Part shown: in pieces, positions 45,008-53,718 of the stretch
How positions within the stretch are numbered: the stretch's first letter is position 1
How the letters are laid out: each line of letters opens with the position of its first letter
Assembly: GCA_020073705.1 (NCBI GenBank)
Contig: JAIQES010000021.1
Coordinates: forward strand, 36,219-100,218
DNA length: 64,000 bases
Direction: 5' to 3'
DNA from: Terriglobia bacterium
GTDB taxonomy: Bacteria > Acidobacteriota > Terriglobia > Acidiferrales > UBA7541
Translations under genes and position numbers: made by a program
Notes under the pieces: model-generated
Databases searched by the model: none
What the model saw: the letters and a program-made list of their open reading frames with translations, nothing else
Told to the model about the DNA's origin: nothing

Positions 45008-46150
45008 TCAAGTTTTTGGCCATAGGGACGCCCATTCCTGTTTGAAAAAGTCGCTTGCAAACTCAGCAGCCATGAAGGCGGCATATTCCTGCCACGAATC
45101 TGATTTTTCTGCCGCAAAATCGCATACAGCTTTGAATGATGCGGCACGGGGCTTGGGTTCGGGTGACTCGAGAACCGCGCGGTATACCCCGTACGTTTCC
45201 ATCTCGACACCTATCAGCTTCCTCCAATTCTTTTGAATCTCAAGTATCCGCTTCTCGTCGTCAATGACTTGGTCCGCAGCACCAACGGGACCCAGATGAA
45301 GGCGATTGGGTCCTAGAGGAGTGGCACTATGCCATCGACTGCGAATTCCCTCGAAGAATTCATTAGCATTGCGATACTTTTGGAGTACGCTGCGAAGGCG
45401 GGGATTTAGCCCGATCGGATATGGATCTGGCTGGAACTCCCGAATCCCATTTTCGAGAGCGACTTTTCCAGAGTTGTAGTCAACACTGGGATCCGCAACT
45501 AATATATCGCCGAACTGCTTACCACCAGAGCGTGTTCCGGCGGCTATCCCAATCATGGCGACCAGTCGAGGACGAAATTGGAGGACAAGTTGTGTGGTGG
45601 CGATCGCAGCTGCCGTAAGCCCCATGGATGTGGATGTGGTAGCTATGACTCGCAGTTTCGTGCCGTCCACCGTAGTCATGGTGGCTTCACGGTAGACGTG
45701 CGTGTGACGAGCATCACCAACTTCCTTCCAGGCATTCTTCCCACCAAGTGCTGTTAGCACTGCGGCAAGCTCCGGGAATTCAAGTGCGCAGATAATGCCG
45801 ATGTCTGACTTGAAGCTGTCGGCGTCTGGGGCCTTGGATAGAGCGAGACCACTTAGCAATCGAAGATGTTCGATGCCCTGGTCCGTTAGAGACCAGCGGA
45901 GGGGTGGGCCTTTGTCCATCGGGCTCGCGTATGCCGTGTACGCGCGGAGGCTCGCATGCACATTAGCAGGGGCCTTCACTCCCAGGTGTAATTTGAGCAA
46001 ATTGGATATATCTTTCGCGGTCACAGGAGAAACGTGCGCGTTTAGAGCGAACATTGCCCCAAGGATGACATACTGATCAGTCCGTTCCTTAGGCTTTACG
46101 GCACTTATTAATGTTGAAATATCAATCATTCCGACAATCTCGTTTGACAT
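45008..46150 (-). CDS. Nucleoside phosphorylase-domain protein with N-terminal winged helix
   Basis: A 380-residue protein. Residues 1-115 carry a winged-helix-like region; residues 120-370 are a PNP/UDP (nucleoside phosphorylase superfamily, MTA/SAH nucleosidase-like) domain: IGIICALEFPELAAVL, IATTSTSMGLTAAAIATTQLV, VAMIGIAAGTRSGGKQFGDILVADPSVDYNSGKV, IGVEMETYGVYRAVLE (the M-E substrate site) and FKAVCDFAAEKSD. Standalone family members split purine nucleosides; fused to regulatory domains they occur in bacterial conflict systems as sensors or effectors (family knowledge). The partner gene starts 17 bases downstream. Start is uncertain: 46192, 46150 and 46129 are all possible; I use 46150. 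Confidence 0.75.
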   Translation of the reverse strand: MSNEIVGMIDISTLISAVKPKERTDQYVILGAMFALNAHVSPVTAKDISNLLKLHLGVKAPANVHASLRAYTAYASPMDKGPPLRWSLTDQGIEHLRLLSGLALSKAPDADSFKSDIGIICALEFPELAAVLTALGGKNAWKEVGDARHTHVYREATMTTVDGTKLRVIATTSTSMGLTAAAIATTQLVLQFRPRLVAMIGIAAGTRSGGKQFGDILVADPSVDYNSGKVALENGIREFQPDPYPIGLNPRLRSVLQKYRNANEFFEGIRSRWHSATPLGPNRLHLGPVGAADQVIDDEKRILEIQKNWRKLIGVEMETYGVYRAVLESPEPKPRAASFKAVCDFAAEKSDSWQEYAAFMAAEFASDFFKQEWASLWPKT

Positions 46151-46220
46151 CCATGTGGGGGATAGGCTGACTTCAAAACGCGAAAACGTCAAGCCCTGGA
46201 GAATTTTACAACAAAACCAA

Positions 46221-46793
46221 TTAATCTTGGTATTTTTGGCGCAGTCGAGGTGTGAGCCGAAGCATCAATTGCACGCGCTCCACTTCATTCAGCCAATCCC
46301 CAAGCGTGGCGTTGAGTTCTTCTTTATCGGGCGCGACGATGCCGGTCGGGCACAGCGGGCCAAGCTTGCGGTGGGCTATGGCGCGATAGCGGCTGATCGT
46401 GCGATCACCGGCCGTGGCGCACCATTCGTTATCTTCTGACAGAAATTGAACGACCGGCACGCGACTGCCGCCGTTGATGCGCAGCTCGGGGACCAATTCA
46501 CCATCCCTGGGCCGCTCGATAAAACGCAAATCAATTTTGCTGGGATTGGCTTCGGCGATCCGTTGAATCAGCGGGCATTGTTCAACGCAATCGCCACACC
46601 AGATCCCGCTGAAGATCAGAATCTTCATATCCCGCACAAAGCCGGCGACAAGCTGCTTCTGGATATCGGTCAGCCGGGCGGCATCATATACCTGGGTCCA
46701 GCGGCGTTGCTGCTCGTCGGTTCCAGTCTGGAGGTAGCGGTCGTATGGAAGCGCCGATGCAAATTGATCCGAAAGGTAAGAAGATTTCGTCAT
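46221..46793 (-). CDS. Thioredoxin-fold protein with WCGDC motif
   Basis: A 190-residue thioredoxin-like protein with the redox motif IFSGIWCGDCVEQCPLIQRI (C-x2-C) and the cis-Pro segment GGSRVPVVQFLSEDN. The N-terminal 55 residues are helical, the C-terminus has GPLCPTGIVAPDKEELNATLGDWLNEVERV. No signal peptide, so cytosolic. Similar thioredoxin family proteins act as disulfide reductants, but no partner is identifiable. It lies at the edge of the first uvrA-bracketed cassette, 132 bases before the uvrA-like fragment. Confidence 0.8.
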   Translation of the reverse strand: MTKSSYLSDQFASALPYDRYLQTGTDEQQRRWTQVYDAARLTDIQKQLVAGFVRDMKILIFSGIWCGDCVEQCPLIQRIAEANPSKIDLRFIERPRDGELVPELRINGGSRVPVVQFLSEDNEWCATAGDRTISRYRAIAHRKLGPLCPTGIVAPDKEELNATLGDWLNEVERVQLMLRLTPRLRQKYQD

Positions 46794-46924
46794 GGCGTTG
46801 AATTATACACTTGTCGCAATCTCAATAGACTCCCCATCTGTCTAACTCGGGATAAATGCTCTATGCAGAGTAGCGGGGTTCACGCGACGTCAGCAAATTG
46901 GTCGGCCCGCTAAATTAAACTATT

Positions 46925-46988
46925 GCAAGGCACGTCCGAGCAGGTCGCCCGCGTCTTGAACTGCTCAAACGGAAACCACGCGTAGCTT
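46925..46988 (+). pseudogene. uvrA 3'-end fragment, copy 2
   Basis: Reads QGTSEQVARVLNCSNGNHA then TAG, against the genuine uvrA end [10 protein letters not shown]...[13 protein letters not shown] (44099-44193). About 33 bases are missing between two CGCCCGCGT repeats that the intact gene has, so it looks like a copy shortened by recombination. The six bases TAGCTT continue past the stop as in uvrA. Same orientation as uvrA. Confidence 0.8.
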
Positions 46989-47017
46989 GGTCTCCGAGTC
47001 GGATCAAATCCAGCCGA

Positions 47018-48334
47018 TCAGAGGTCATCGCCTTTCGTTTCGCGTGTCGTGAGCAGCCCGACGAGTGTCAAGACCGCTGCCGCCGAGAGGTAGTAACCGA
47101 CGTATTGCAGCCCGTAGGTCTTGGCGAGCCACGTGGCGATGTACGGTGCCAGCGAAGCACCAAATATGCCAGCGAAGTTGAACGCCAGCGAGCTGCCAGT
47201 GTAACGCACCGAAGTCGGAAAAAGCTCGGATAGCACCGTGCCAAGTGGGCCGTAGCTCAGACCCATCAAAGACAGGCCTACTGCCATCGTCATCACCGCC
47301 CCGGTTGTCCCGGCGAGGAACATCGGCGCCATCATCAGGCCGAACGCGCCGATCGCTGAAGTCACCCAGAGGAGTGTGCGGCGACGGCCCCGTTCGGCCA
47401 TAACCGCGCCAATCGGAATGGCAAGCGCGAGGAACACGATGCAGAACAACTGCATCACCAGGAACTCCCCGCGGCTATAGCCGAGCGCGGTAGTGCCCCA
47501 GGACAGCGTGAAGACCGTCATCAGGTAGAAGAGCACGAATGTCGCGAGCGACACCAGGGTGCCCACCAGCAGCGCCCCGGGGTGGTTACGGAACACCACC
47601 AGCATCGGCACCTTCACTCGCTCTTGCCGCCTGAGGGCGTCGCGAAACACGGGAGTCTCGGTAATCGCCAGTCGCACGTAGAGGCCGACCAACACAAGCG
47701 CGGCACTCGCTAGAAATGGAATGCGCCAACCGAAGGCGAAGAACCGTTCGTCGGTGAGCCACTTGGAGAGCGCCAGGAATACGCCCCCGGAAATGAGGAA
47801 TCCGAACGGCGCGCCCAGTTGCGGAAACATGCCGTACCAAGCGCGCTTCCCGGGCGGCGCATTCTCGATCGCGAGCAGCACCGCACCGCCCCACTCACCA
47901 CCGAGACCCAGGCCCTGGCCAAAGCGACAGAGCGCGAGGAGCAACGGCGCGACTACGCCGATGGTCCTGTAGGTCGGCAGGGCGCCAATCGCGACCGTCG
48001 AGAGTCCCATGGTGAGCAGCGCCGCAACTAATGTCGTCTTGCGGCCAACGCGATCGCCGAAGTGACCGAAGAGCGCCGAGCCGACCGGTCGCGCGAGGAA
48101 CGCAATTCCAAACGTTGCCAGCGAGGCGAGCATCGCGGAGGCTGGATCGGACGAGGGGAAGAACAACCTGGGGAAGACAAGTACTGCTGCGGTCGCGTAG
48201 ATGTAGAAGTCGAAGAACTCGATCGTCGTACCGATGAGACTGGCAAACAGCACTTGGCCTGGCCTGTTGACAGCCACGCCTGCGATAAGGCAGTTCTGGC
48301 TAATCGCAACACCGATGTTGGGAGGCTCGCGCAA
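47018..48334 (-). CDS. MFS transporter, metabolite:H+ symporter (MHS) family
   Basis: A 438-residue, twelve-helix inner-membrane transporter. The signature FASLIGTTIEFFDFYIYATAAVLVF and GHFGDRVGRKTTLVAALLTMG (motif A between helices 2 and 3), CRFGQGLGLGGEWGGAVLLAIE and LSYGPLGTVLSELFPTSVRYTGSSLAFN place it with ShiA/ProP-type MHS symporters of organic acids or osmolytes. The substrate is not predictable. The track start is TTG (48334) with no convincing ribosome site; a start at a nearby GTG (GVAISQN) is possible. It is convergent with nothing and sits alone in the second cassette. Confidence 0.87.
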   Translation of the reverse strand: MREPPNIGVAISQNCLIAGVAVNRPGQVLFASLIGTTIEFFDFYIYATAAVLVFPRLFFPSSDPASAMLASLATFGIAFLARPVGSALFGHFGDRVGRKTTLVAALLTMGLSTVAIGALPTYRTIGVVAPLLLALCRFGQGLGLGGEWGGAVLLAIENAPPGKRAWYGMFPQLGAPFGFLISGGVFLALSKWLTDERFFAFGWRIPFLASAALVLVGLYVRLAITETPVFRDALRRQERVKVPMLVVFRNHPGALLVGTLVSLATFVLFYLMTVFTLSWGTTALGYSRGEFLVMQLFCIVFLALAIPIGAVMAERGRRRTLLWVTSAIGAFGLMMAPMFLAGTTGAVMTMAVGLSLMGLSYGPLGTVLSELFPTSVRYTGSSLAFNFAGIFGASLAPYIATWLAKTYGLQYVGYYLSAAAVLTLVGLLTTRETKGDDL

Positions 48335-48688
48335 TGGTCGCCCAGTTTACCTCATGCAATGCATTGCGAGTACAGCCAAGCTTGGGGACCGGCGCGTCGA
48401 GGGAGGAACCCGCTAGTGAAGGCCGCGTGTCGCAGGACAGGTTCTGAGTAACGCCGCAGTGCTGACAGGTCCGATCAACTCCGGAATGGTTGGCTACTCG
48501 GAAACAATCCCCGCGCCACGCGACCCCTTCTCTGAACTTCTTTGCAATATCGCGAACAAGCGAGACGGGTGTACTATGGCGCTGTTTTCGAAGCCAAGAA
48601 GGAAATTCTGGTTTGGCAGCGCGGAACTTCCGTTCGACCGCTCGTCGTAAATTCAGCGTAACCTAGGCGCTGGACTCCTGGAGGATTT
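48335..48688. other. 354-base spacer between divergent genes
   Basis: It separates the MFS gene (minus) and the amidase gene (plus) and presumably holds both promoters. The track ORF 48459..48650 is not convincing. TGGAGGATTT gives the amidase its ribosome-binding site at 48678-48687. Confidence 0.5.
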
Positions 48689-51115
48689 ATGTCTCGCAGC
48701 AGGACCGCTTTCTTCCTTGCAGTTGTAGGTCTTCTGATGGTGACGATGACCACCGGTGTTCAACCGCAACGCCCGCAAAGCACTCCCGCTCGTCCAGCAC
48801 AGCCGTTCCGCTTTCATCTTCAAGAAGCGACGATCGACGACATCCATCGCGCCATCCGGGAAGGGCAGATCAGTTGCCGGGGATTGGTGCAGCTCTACGT
48901 CAATCGAGCGAAGGCCTACAACGGCGTCGCCGACGAACTGGTCACCCAGGATGGAGCGCCCATTGCTCCGCCGACAGGCGTGGTTCGCGCGGGTTCGCCA
49001 CTGAAGTATCCGACCAGCACGGTTGCCATATCGACGCTGCTTCCGAATTTCGATGCGTACGCGGGACCGCCGATCGAGTTCGGCCGAATGGAAGCGACCG
49101 CCTCGGATCCCACGGTACAGCAGCAGTACGGCATGACCATCGGCATCCCCAACGCGGGCCAAGTGAATACGCTGGGCACGCTCAATCTTCGCGGGGAGCG
49201 TTCGGTGACCTGCAAGGGCGACCGCGACCGGCGGCCCTCGGACGGGCCGCTACCGCCGGGTTCGCCGGCCGTGTGCGAGGAGTTTCGCAAGCAACCCGAC
49301 GCGCTCGAGCGCGCCGCGGAATTGGACGCGCAATACGGCAAGAATCCCGACCTCAAAAAGATGCCGATGTATTGCGTCGTTTTCTCATTCAAGGATCCCT
49401 ACGATACCAAGGACATGCGCAGCACCGGCGGCGGCGACGCGCGCTACGACATCGACTTCCCGGCGCGCGATCAGACGCTGGTGGCCGAACTGAGGGCGAA
49501 AGGCGCGATTATCTACGCGAAAGCGCTCAACACGGAGTACAACGGGCGCGCCGGCGATCCAGGCGGCCGGAACAAGCCCACGAAGGTCTTCGTCTCCACG
49601 GAAGGGTACCAGCGCAGCAGTTGGGCGGGAAATCCCAGCGATTCTTACGACACCACGCGCGCCGCGTCGCTCGGGTCGAGTTCCGGGTCCGGCGTTTCAG
49701 TGAGTACGAACCTAGTGGCCTGTAGTCTGTGCGAAGAGACCAGCATGTCATGCCGTGGGCCGTCCAATCACAATAGCGTGGCTTTGATTTTGCCGCACAA
49801 GGCGATGCTCTCGTACCACGGAGGCGCCATCGGCGCTGATATTTACAATGATCGCGCAGGCATCATGTGCCGCCACGTCAGCGACTCGGCGAAAGTGCTC
49901 GATGCGCTGAAAGATCCGGTCAACGGGTACTACGACCCGCGGGACGTCTTCACCACGGTTCCGCGGTCGAGTGTTTTGAATAAATCGTACGAGGCCAGCG
50001 CGCCCAGAGCCATTACACGCGGCGCCCTCAAAGGCATGCGCATCGGAATCGTTCGGGAATCAATGCTGACATTTCCCGGCGTGAAAGCAGATGAGCCGAT
50101 CTCGGAAGCGGCCAACAAGGAGATCAAGAACATACTAGGCGGATATCTGGGAGCAACGCTGGTCGAATCGGTTGATCCGATGTGGCCGGATGATCCCAGC
50201 ATCGAGAATATGAAGCCGTCGTACACGGATGCGCTGGCGCAGCTCGTGCCCATCTTCTTTCCCGATATTCTTTTCCGGCTGACGCGCGGCGGCCAGCCCG
50301 AATTTCCGGAATTCGCGGCGATGATCAAGCCGACGGAATTCGCGCCGGGCAAAACTTTCGGATCGGGAACAATGGCCTCGATTGATTATCTTGAGGCCTT
50401 GGCCGACGGGCGCGTGCCGATTCCCAAGAACCTGAATATCCGCGCTATCGAGGAGGAAGCGCTGCCCAACGCCTTCAAATTTCACTTCACGCAGTACGCC
50501 ATGCGGCGCGCCGCGGATTGGAAGGCCCGCGGTTTCATCGAGACGCTCACCAGCTTCGGCATGCTCAACGAACGCTCCAAATTTTGGGGCGACGACCAGC
50601 GAGCGGCGTTCCAGAACTGGGCGGAAGTCGAGGATATGCGGAATCCGCTGGGGCAACGACAGGGAATCGACGAGCACATCCTGATGCGAGAACTGCTCCG
50701 CCGCGTGGAGATGAAGGTGATGATGGAGAACCACCTCGACGTGGTGGTTCGACTGCACTATTCGCTCCCTCCCGGCAAGATCGGCTTGGCGCCGCAGCCG
50801 GAGCCTCCCGGCGATACGCGCGGTGAACTGCGCATGGGCCCCTTCGCGGGTCTCACGGAGGTGCTGATTCCCGCGGGATACGTGCGGACTGTCTACGACC
50901 CGGTTTTCACGCTAAGCGCGGACAAGAAGCGATACATCCCCACGAACAACAACACGCCGACAACGATGCCCGCTCCAGGCCTTCCCTTTTCACTGGTATT
51001 TCGCGCGGAGCCGGGCAAAGAAGACGTCATCCTGAAGGTAGCGTCGGCCTACGAGGCGGCGTCAAAACGCCGCGTTCCTCCGCCGGAGTTTGGACCGCTA
51101 CCGGGCGAACCGTAA
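48689..51115 (+). CDS. Exported amidase-signature family protein
   Basis: An 808-residue protein with a signal peptide (TAFFLAVVGLLMVTMTTGVQP) and an amidase-signature (AS) fold. The N-terminal FHLQEATIDDIHRAIREGQISCRGLVQLYVNRAKAYN is the typical AS start; the glycine/serine-rich core is ASLGSSSGSGVSVSTNLVACSLCEETSMSCRGPSN. The two Ser-rich stretches would give the Ser-cisSer-Lys triad, though the second, SMSCR, departs from the usual GGSIR, so activity is uncertain. It is unusually long because of an insert around residues 150-290. Predicted periplasmic hydrolysis of an amide or peptide bond; substrate unknown. Confidence 0.78.
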   Translation: MSRSRTAFFLAVVGLLMVTMTTGVQPQRPQSTPARPAQPFRFHLQEATIDDIHRAIREGQISCRGLVQLYVNRAKAYNGVADELVTQDGAPIAPPTGVVRAGSPLKYPTSTVAISTLLPNFDAYAGPPIEFGRMEATASDPTVQQQYGMTIGIPNAGQVNTLGTLNLRGERSVTCKGDRDRRPSDGPLPPGSPAVCEEFRKQPDALERAAELDAQYGKNPDLKKMPMYCVVFSFKDPYDTKDMRSTGGGDARYDIDFPARDQTLVAELRAKGAIIYAKALNTEYNGRAGDPGGRNKPTKVFVSTEGYQRSSWAGNPSDSYDTTRAASLGSSSGSGVSVSTNLVACSLCEETSMSCRGPSNHNSVALILPHKAMLSYHGGAIGADIYNDRAGIMCRHVSDSAKVLDALKDPVNGYYDPRDVFTTVPRSSVLNKSYEASAPRAITRGALKGMRIGIVRESMLTFPGVKADEPISEAANKEIKNILGGYLGATLVESVDPMWPDDPSIENMKPSYTDALAQLVPIFFPDILFRLTRGGQPEFPEFAAMIKPTEFAPGKTFGSGTMASIDYLEALADGRVPIPKNLNIRAIEEEALPNAFKFHFTQYAMRRAADWKARGFIETLTSFGMLNERSKFWGDDQRAAFQNWAEVEDMRNPLGQRQGIDEHILMRELLRRVEMKVMMENHLDVVVRLHYSLPPGKIGLAPQPEPPGDTRGELRMGPFAGLTEVLIPAGYVRTVYDPVFTLSADKKRYIPTNNNTPTTMPAPGLPFSLVFRAEPGKEDVILKVASAYEAASKRRVPPPEFGPLPGEP

Positions 51116-51372
51116 GAAGCTTGGAGCTTGCAACAAAAACTTGAAGCGCAAAACTCTCGCGTCGATCATCGAGCAGGCAGGGCTAACCACGGACGAATTT
51201 AGCGATCGGCTGTAATTCTTCATTATTGGCCCTTTGTTCTGCTCGCGCCCATTGCCCGAATTTCTCTCCGACTTACGCGAGGAAGTCATTTCTCGCACTG
51301 CATGAGCGGTGAATCGGCAACGTGCGGCCTCGCATCCGATTCATGCTTTGGCAGCAGCACCTGCTAAATTGC

Positions 51373-53466
51373 TTATTTCTTACCGGTAAGTTCTCCCACC
51401 AGCCGGTTCGCCGCGTACACCTTCCGCAACGCTTCGAGGATTCCAGCCGAGTGCACGGCTACGGCGCGGGCTTGCTGATCGGAGTAAATATAATCCAGCA
51501 CCAGCGATTCGATATTTCCATCAAAGATGATCCCGACCAGTTCGCCCTGACGGTTGATCACCGGGCTGCCGGAGTTGCCGCCGGTTATATCGGCGGTGCT
51601 GACGAAGTTGAACGGCGTGGCGAGATTGAGCTGCCTCTTGCGCTCCTGCCAGATTTTCGGGAGTTCGAATGGCTCTTTGTTCTGATGCGCGTTGGCGTGC
51701 TCGTATGTGCCGCCCAGCGTTGTAGCCCAGGGAATCTTTTGGCCTCCTTCCACGTAGCCTTTGGCCTCACCAAAGGCCAGGCGAAGCGTGAAGGTAGCGT
51801 CCGGATAGACGCTGGAGCCATACACCGCAAACCGGGCGTTGGCTATCTTGCTGTAGGCCTCGCGCTGTGGCTCCTCTACCTGTTGCTCGAACGTCTGACG
51901 GATCCGGCGTGAGGCTGGGTCGATCAGTCTTGCGAGCTGAATCATGGGATCGTTCGAATCGTTGACCGCCTTCAGGCCGCCTTCAGCCAGGCGCTTGCGA
52001 ACGGCAACGTCTTTGAGCTTCGTGCCGGAGACCAGTTCCGCGGCGCGGTCGCGCGGTGATTTGCCGGCGAGCACTTTTTTCACCATTTCATTGTCCGCGC
52101 CCATCATCTCGACCATCATTCCCAGCGAGTCGGCCAGCTTCACGGTTTCGAGGTCTTCGTAAATCGGCGCTTCGGAAAATAAATGCAGCTTGAGTGAGTC
52201 AAGGGCAGCTTCGGAATACTCACGGAGACGCTCGGGGTTAGGCTTTGCGGTTTCCACCGGCAGCCGCAGCAGCGTGATCGCGATATCGAAAAGGTCGCTA
52301 TTGAGAGCTTGCGCGCGTTTTGCAGGACCGTACCCGACCAGGTTGTACTCGTCGCGAATTTTCACCAGTGTTTTTATTGTCGCGGCCACCTGATCCCAGG
52401 CAGCACCGTAAGCCTGTTGCAGCTTGGGATCCTTTTCGACGGCGCCCTGCAAAGATTTCTCGGCAGCGCGCTTCTTTTCTATGATCGCGGGGTCTTGCAG
52501 GCCGGCCAGCATGCCCAGGAGAGCCTTGCGGCTGTTTTGTATACCGAATAGCTCGTCTTCGGCGCGACGTGCGTTTTCGGTGCTGCGTTCCGAGTAGCCT
52601 CTGAGGAGCACCTCACGTCTTCGCAGAACATTAAGTGCTCCTGGAAGCGAGTAGTCGCGCTGGTATTCAATATGTGCCACGGTGTCGAGACGCTCGGTCC
52701 GGCCCGGGTTTCCGGATACGAAGACCAGGTCCCCTTCTGCAGCGCCCGTTTCACTCCACTTCAGGTAATGCTCCACATGCACTGGTTTATCGTTTTCGAA
52801 CGCGCGGAAGAAGCAGATGTCCAAGTCGTAGCGCGGATATTCGAAGTTATCCGGATCACCGCCAAAGAACGCTATGGCCTGCTGCGGCGCGAACACCAGG
52901 CGCACATCGGTATAACGCTTGTAACGGTAGAGGTGGTACTGGCCGCCATTGTAAAGAGCAATCACGTTGCTGCGCAGCCCTGTTTTGTCGCGGGATTCTT
53001 TCTCGATGGTGTTGATGGCCGCCCGGCGGGCCGCCTCCGCCGCCGCGGAATCCATGCCGGGTTTAACCGCGCCAGCCACCTGGCTCGTCACGTCCTCGAT
53101 GCTCATCAGAACGTTAAGTTCCAAATCCACGCACTTCGGTTCCTGGGCGTAACTCAGGGCCGAGAAACCCGTCTTGACGTAGTCTCTCTCCTTGGTGCTG
53201 ATCTTCTGTAGACAATCGGCGCCCACGTGATGATTGGTCATGATCAAACCATCGGCGGAAACGAAGGATCCGGACCCGCCGCTGTTGAACCGCACCGAAG
53301 ATTTCTGTACATGCTCCAGCCAGTCGGGCGAAGGACGGAAATGATACTTGTCCTGGAGGATCTTGTAGGGTGGGTTGCTAAACAGCCACATCCCTTCATC
53401 AGCGCGAGAGAAGGGAACGCACATCGCGCAGAGCGCGAAAAGTGCCATCGTTCGAATTAGTTTCAT
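51373..53466 (-). CDS. S46 family dipeptidyl-peptidase (DPP7-like)
   Basis: A secreted serine exopeptidase, 697 residues, releasing dipeptides in the periplasm. Signal peptide LIRTMALFALCAMCVPFSRA. The N-terminus has GMWLFSNPP and NSGGSGSFVSADGLIMTNHHVGADC with the catalytic His; the catalytic Ser is in TADITGGNSGSPVINRQGEL. The following FDGNIESL has Gly at the position where DPP11 has Arg, so the hydrophobic-specific DPP7 type is favoured over the Asp/Glu-specific DPP11. I start at Met 53466, rejecting the track start at 53739 in the divergent gene. It is convergent with the amidase gene. Confidence 0.92.
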   Translation of the reverse strand: MKLIRTMALFALCAMCVPFSRADEGMWLFSNPPYKILQDKYHFRPSPDWLEHVQKSSVRFNSGGSGSFVSADGLIMTNHHVGADCLQKISTKERDYVKTGFSALSYAQEPKCVDLELNVLMSIEDVTSQVAGAVKPGMDSAAAEAARRAAINTIEKESRDKTGLRSNVIALYNGGQYHLYRYKRYTDVRLVFAPQQAIAFFGGDPDNFEYPRYDLDICFFRAFENDKPVHVEHYLKWSETGAAEGDLVFVSGNPGRTERLDTVAHIEYQRDYSLPGALNVLRRREVLLRGYSERSTENARRAEDELFGIQNSRKALLGMLAGLQDPAIIEKKRAAEKSLQGAVEKDPKLQQAYGAAWDQVAATIKTLVKIRDEYNLVGYGPAKRAQALNSDLFDIAITLLRLPVETAKPNPERLREYSEAALDSLKLHLFSEAPIYEDLETVKLADSLGMMVEMMGADNEMVKKVLAGKSPRDRAAELVSGTKLKDVAVRKRLAEGGLKAVNDSNDPMIQLARLIDPASRRIRQTFEQQVEEPQREAYSKIANARFAVYGSSVYPDATFTLRLAFGEAKGYVEGGQKIPWATTLGGTYEHANAHQNKEPFELPKIWQERKRQLNLATPFNFVSTADITGGNSGSPVINRQGELVGIIFDGNIESLVLDYIYSDQQARAVAVHSAGILEALRKVYAANRLVGELTGKK

Positions 53467-53718
53467 GGAATCGTCCTGCCTCGACATCAAGGATATGACG
53501 GTCTTTGATATTAGCATTATCTTTGCGCGATCGCATGCGACCTGCCCGGTTGGAGTTATCCAAACAGACGCAGTCCGTAGTAAGCTGTGAACCAACGGGG
53601 AACCCCTGGGTGGGAATCCCGACTGAATTGCCATCAACAAGGATGCTGCCCTTATGCCGCAAGGGCCTTTTATCGGCGGGCCAGTCGACTTGGCATCCTT
53701 GCCAAAGAGGCTCGGACC

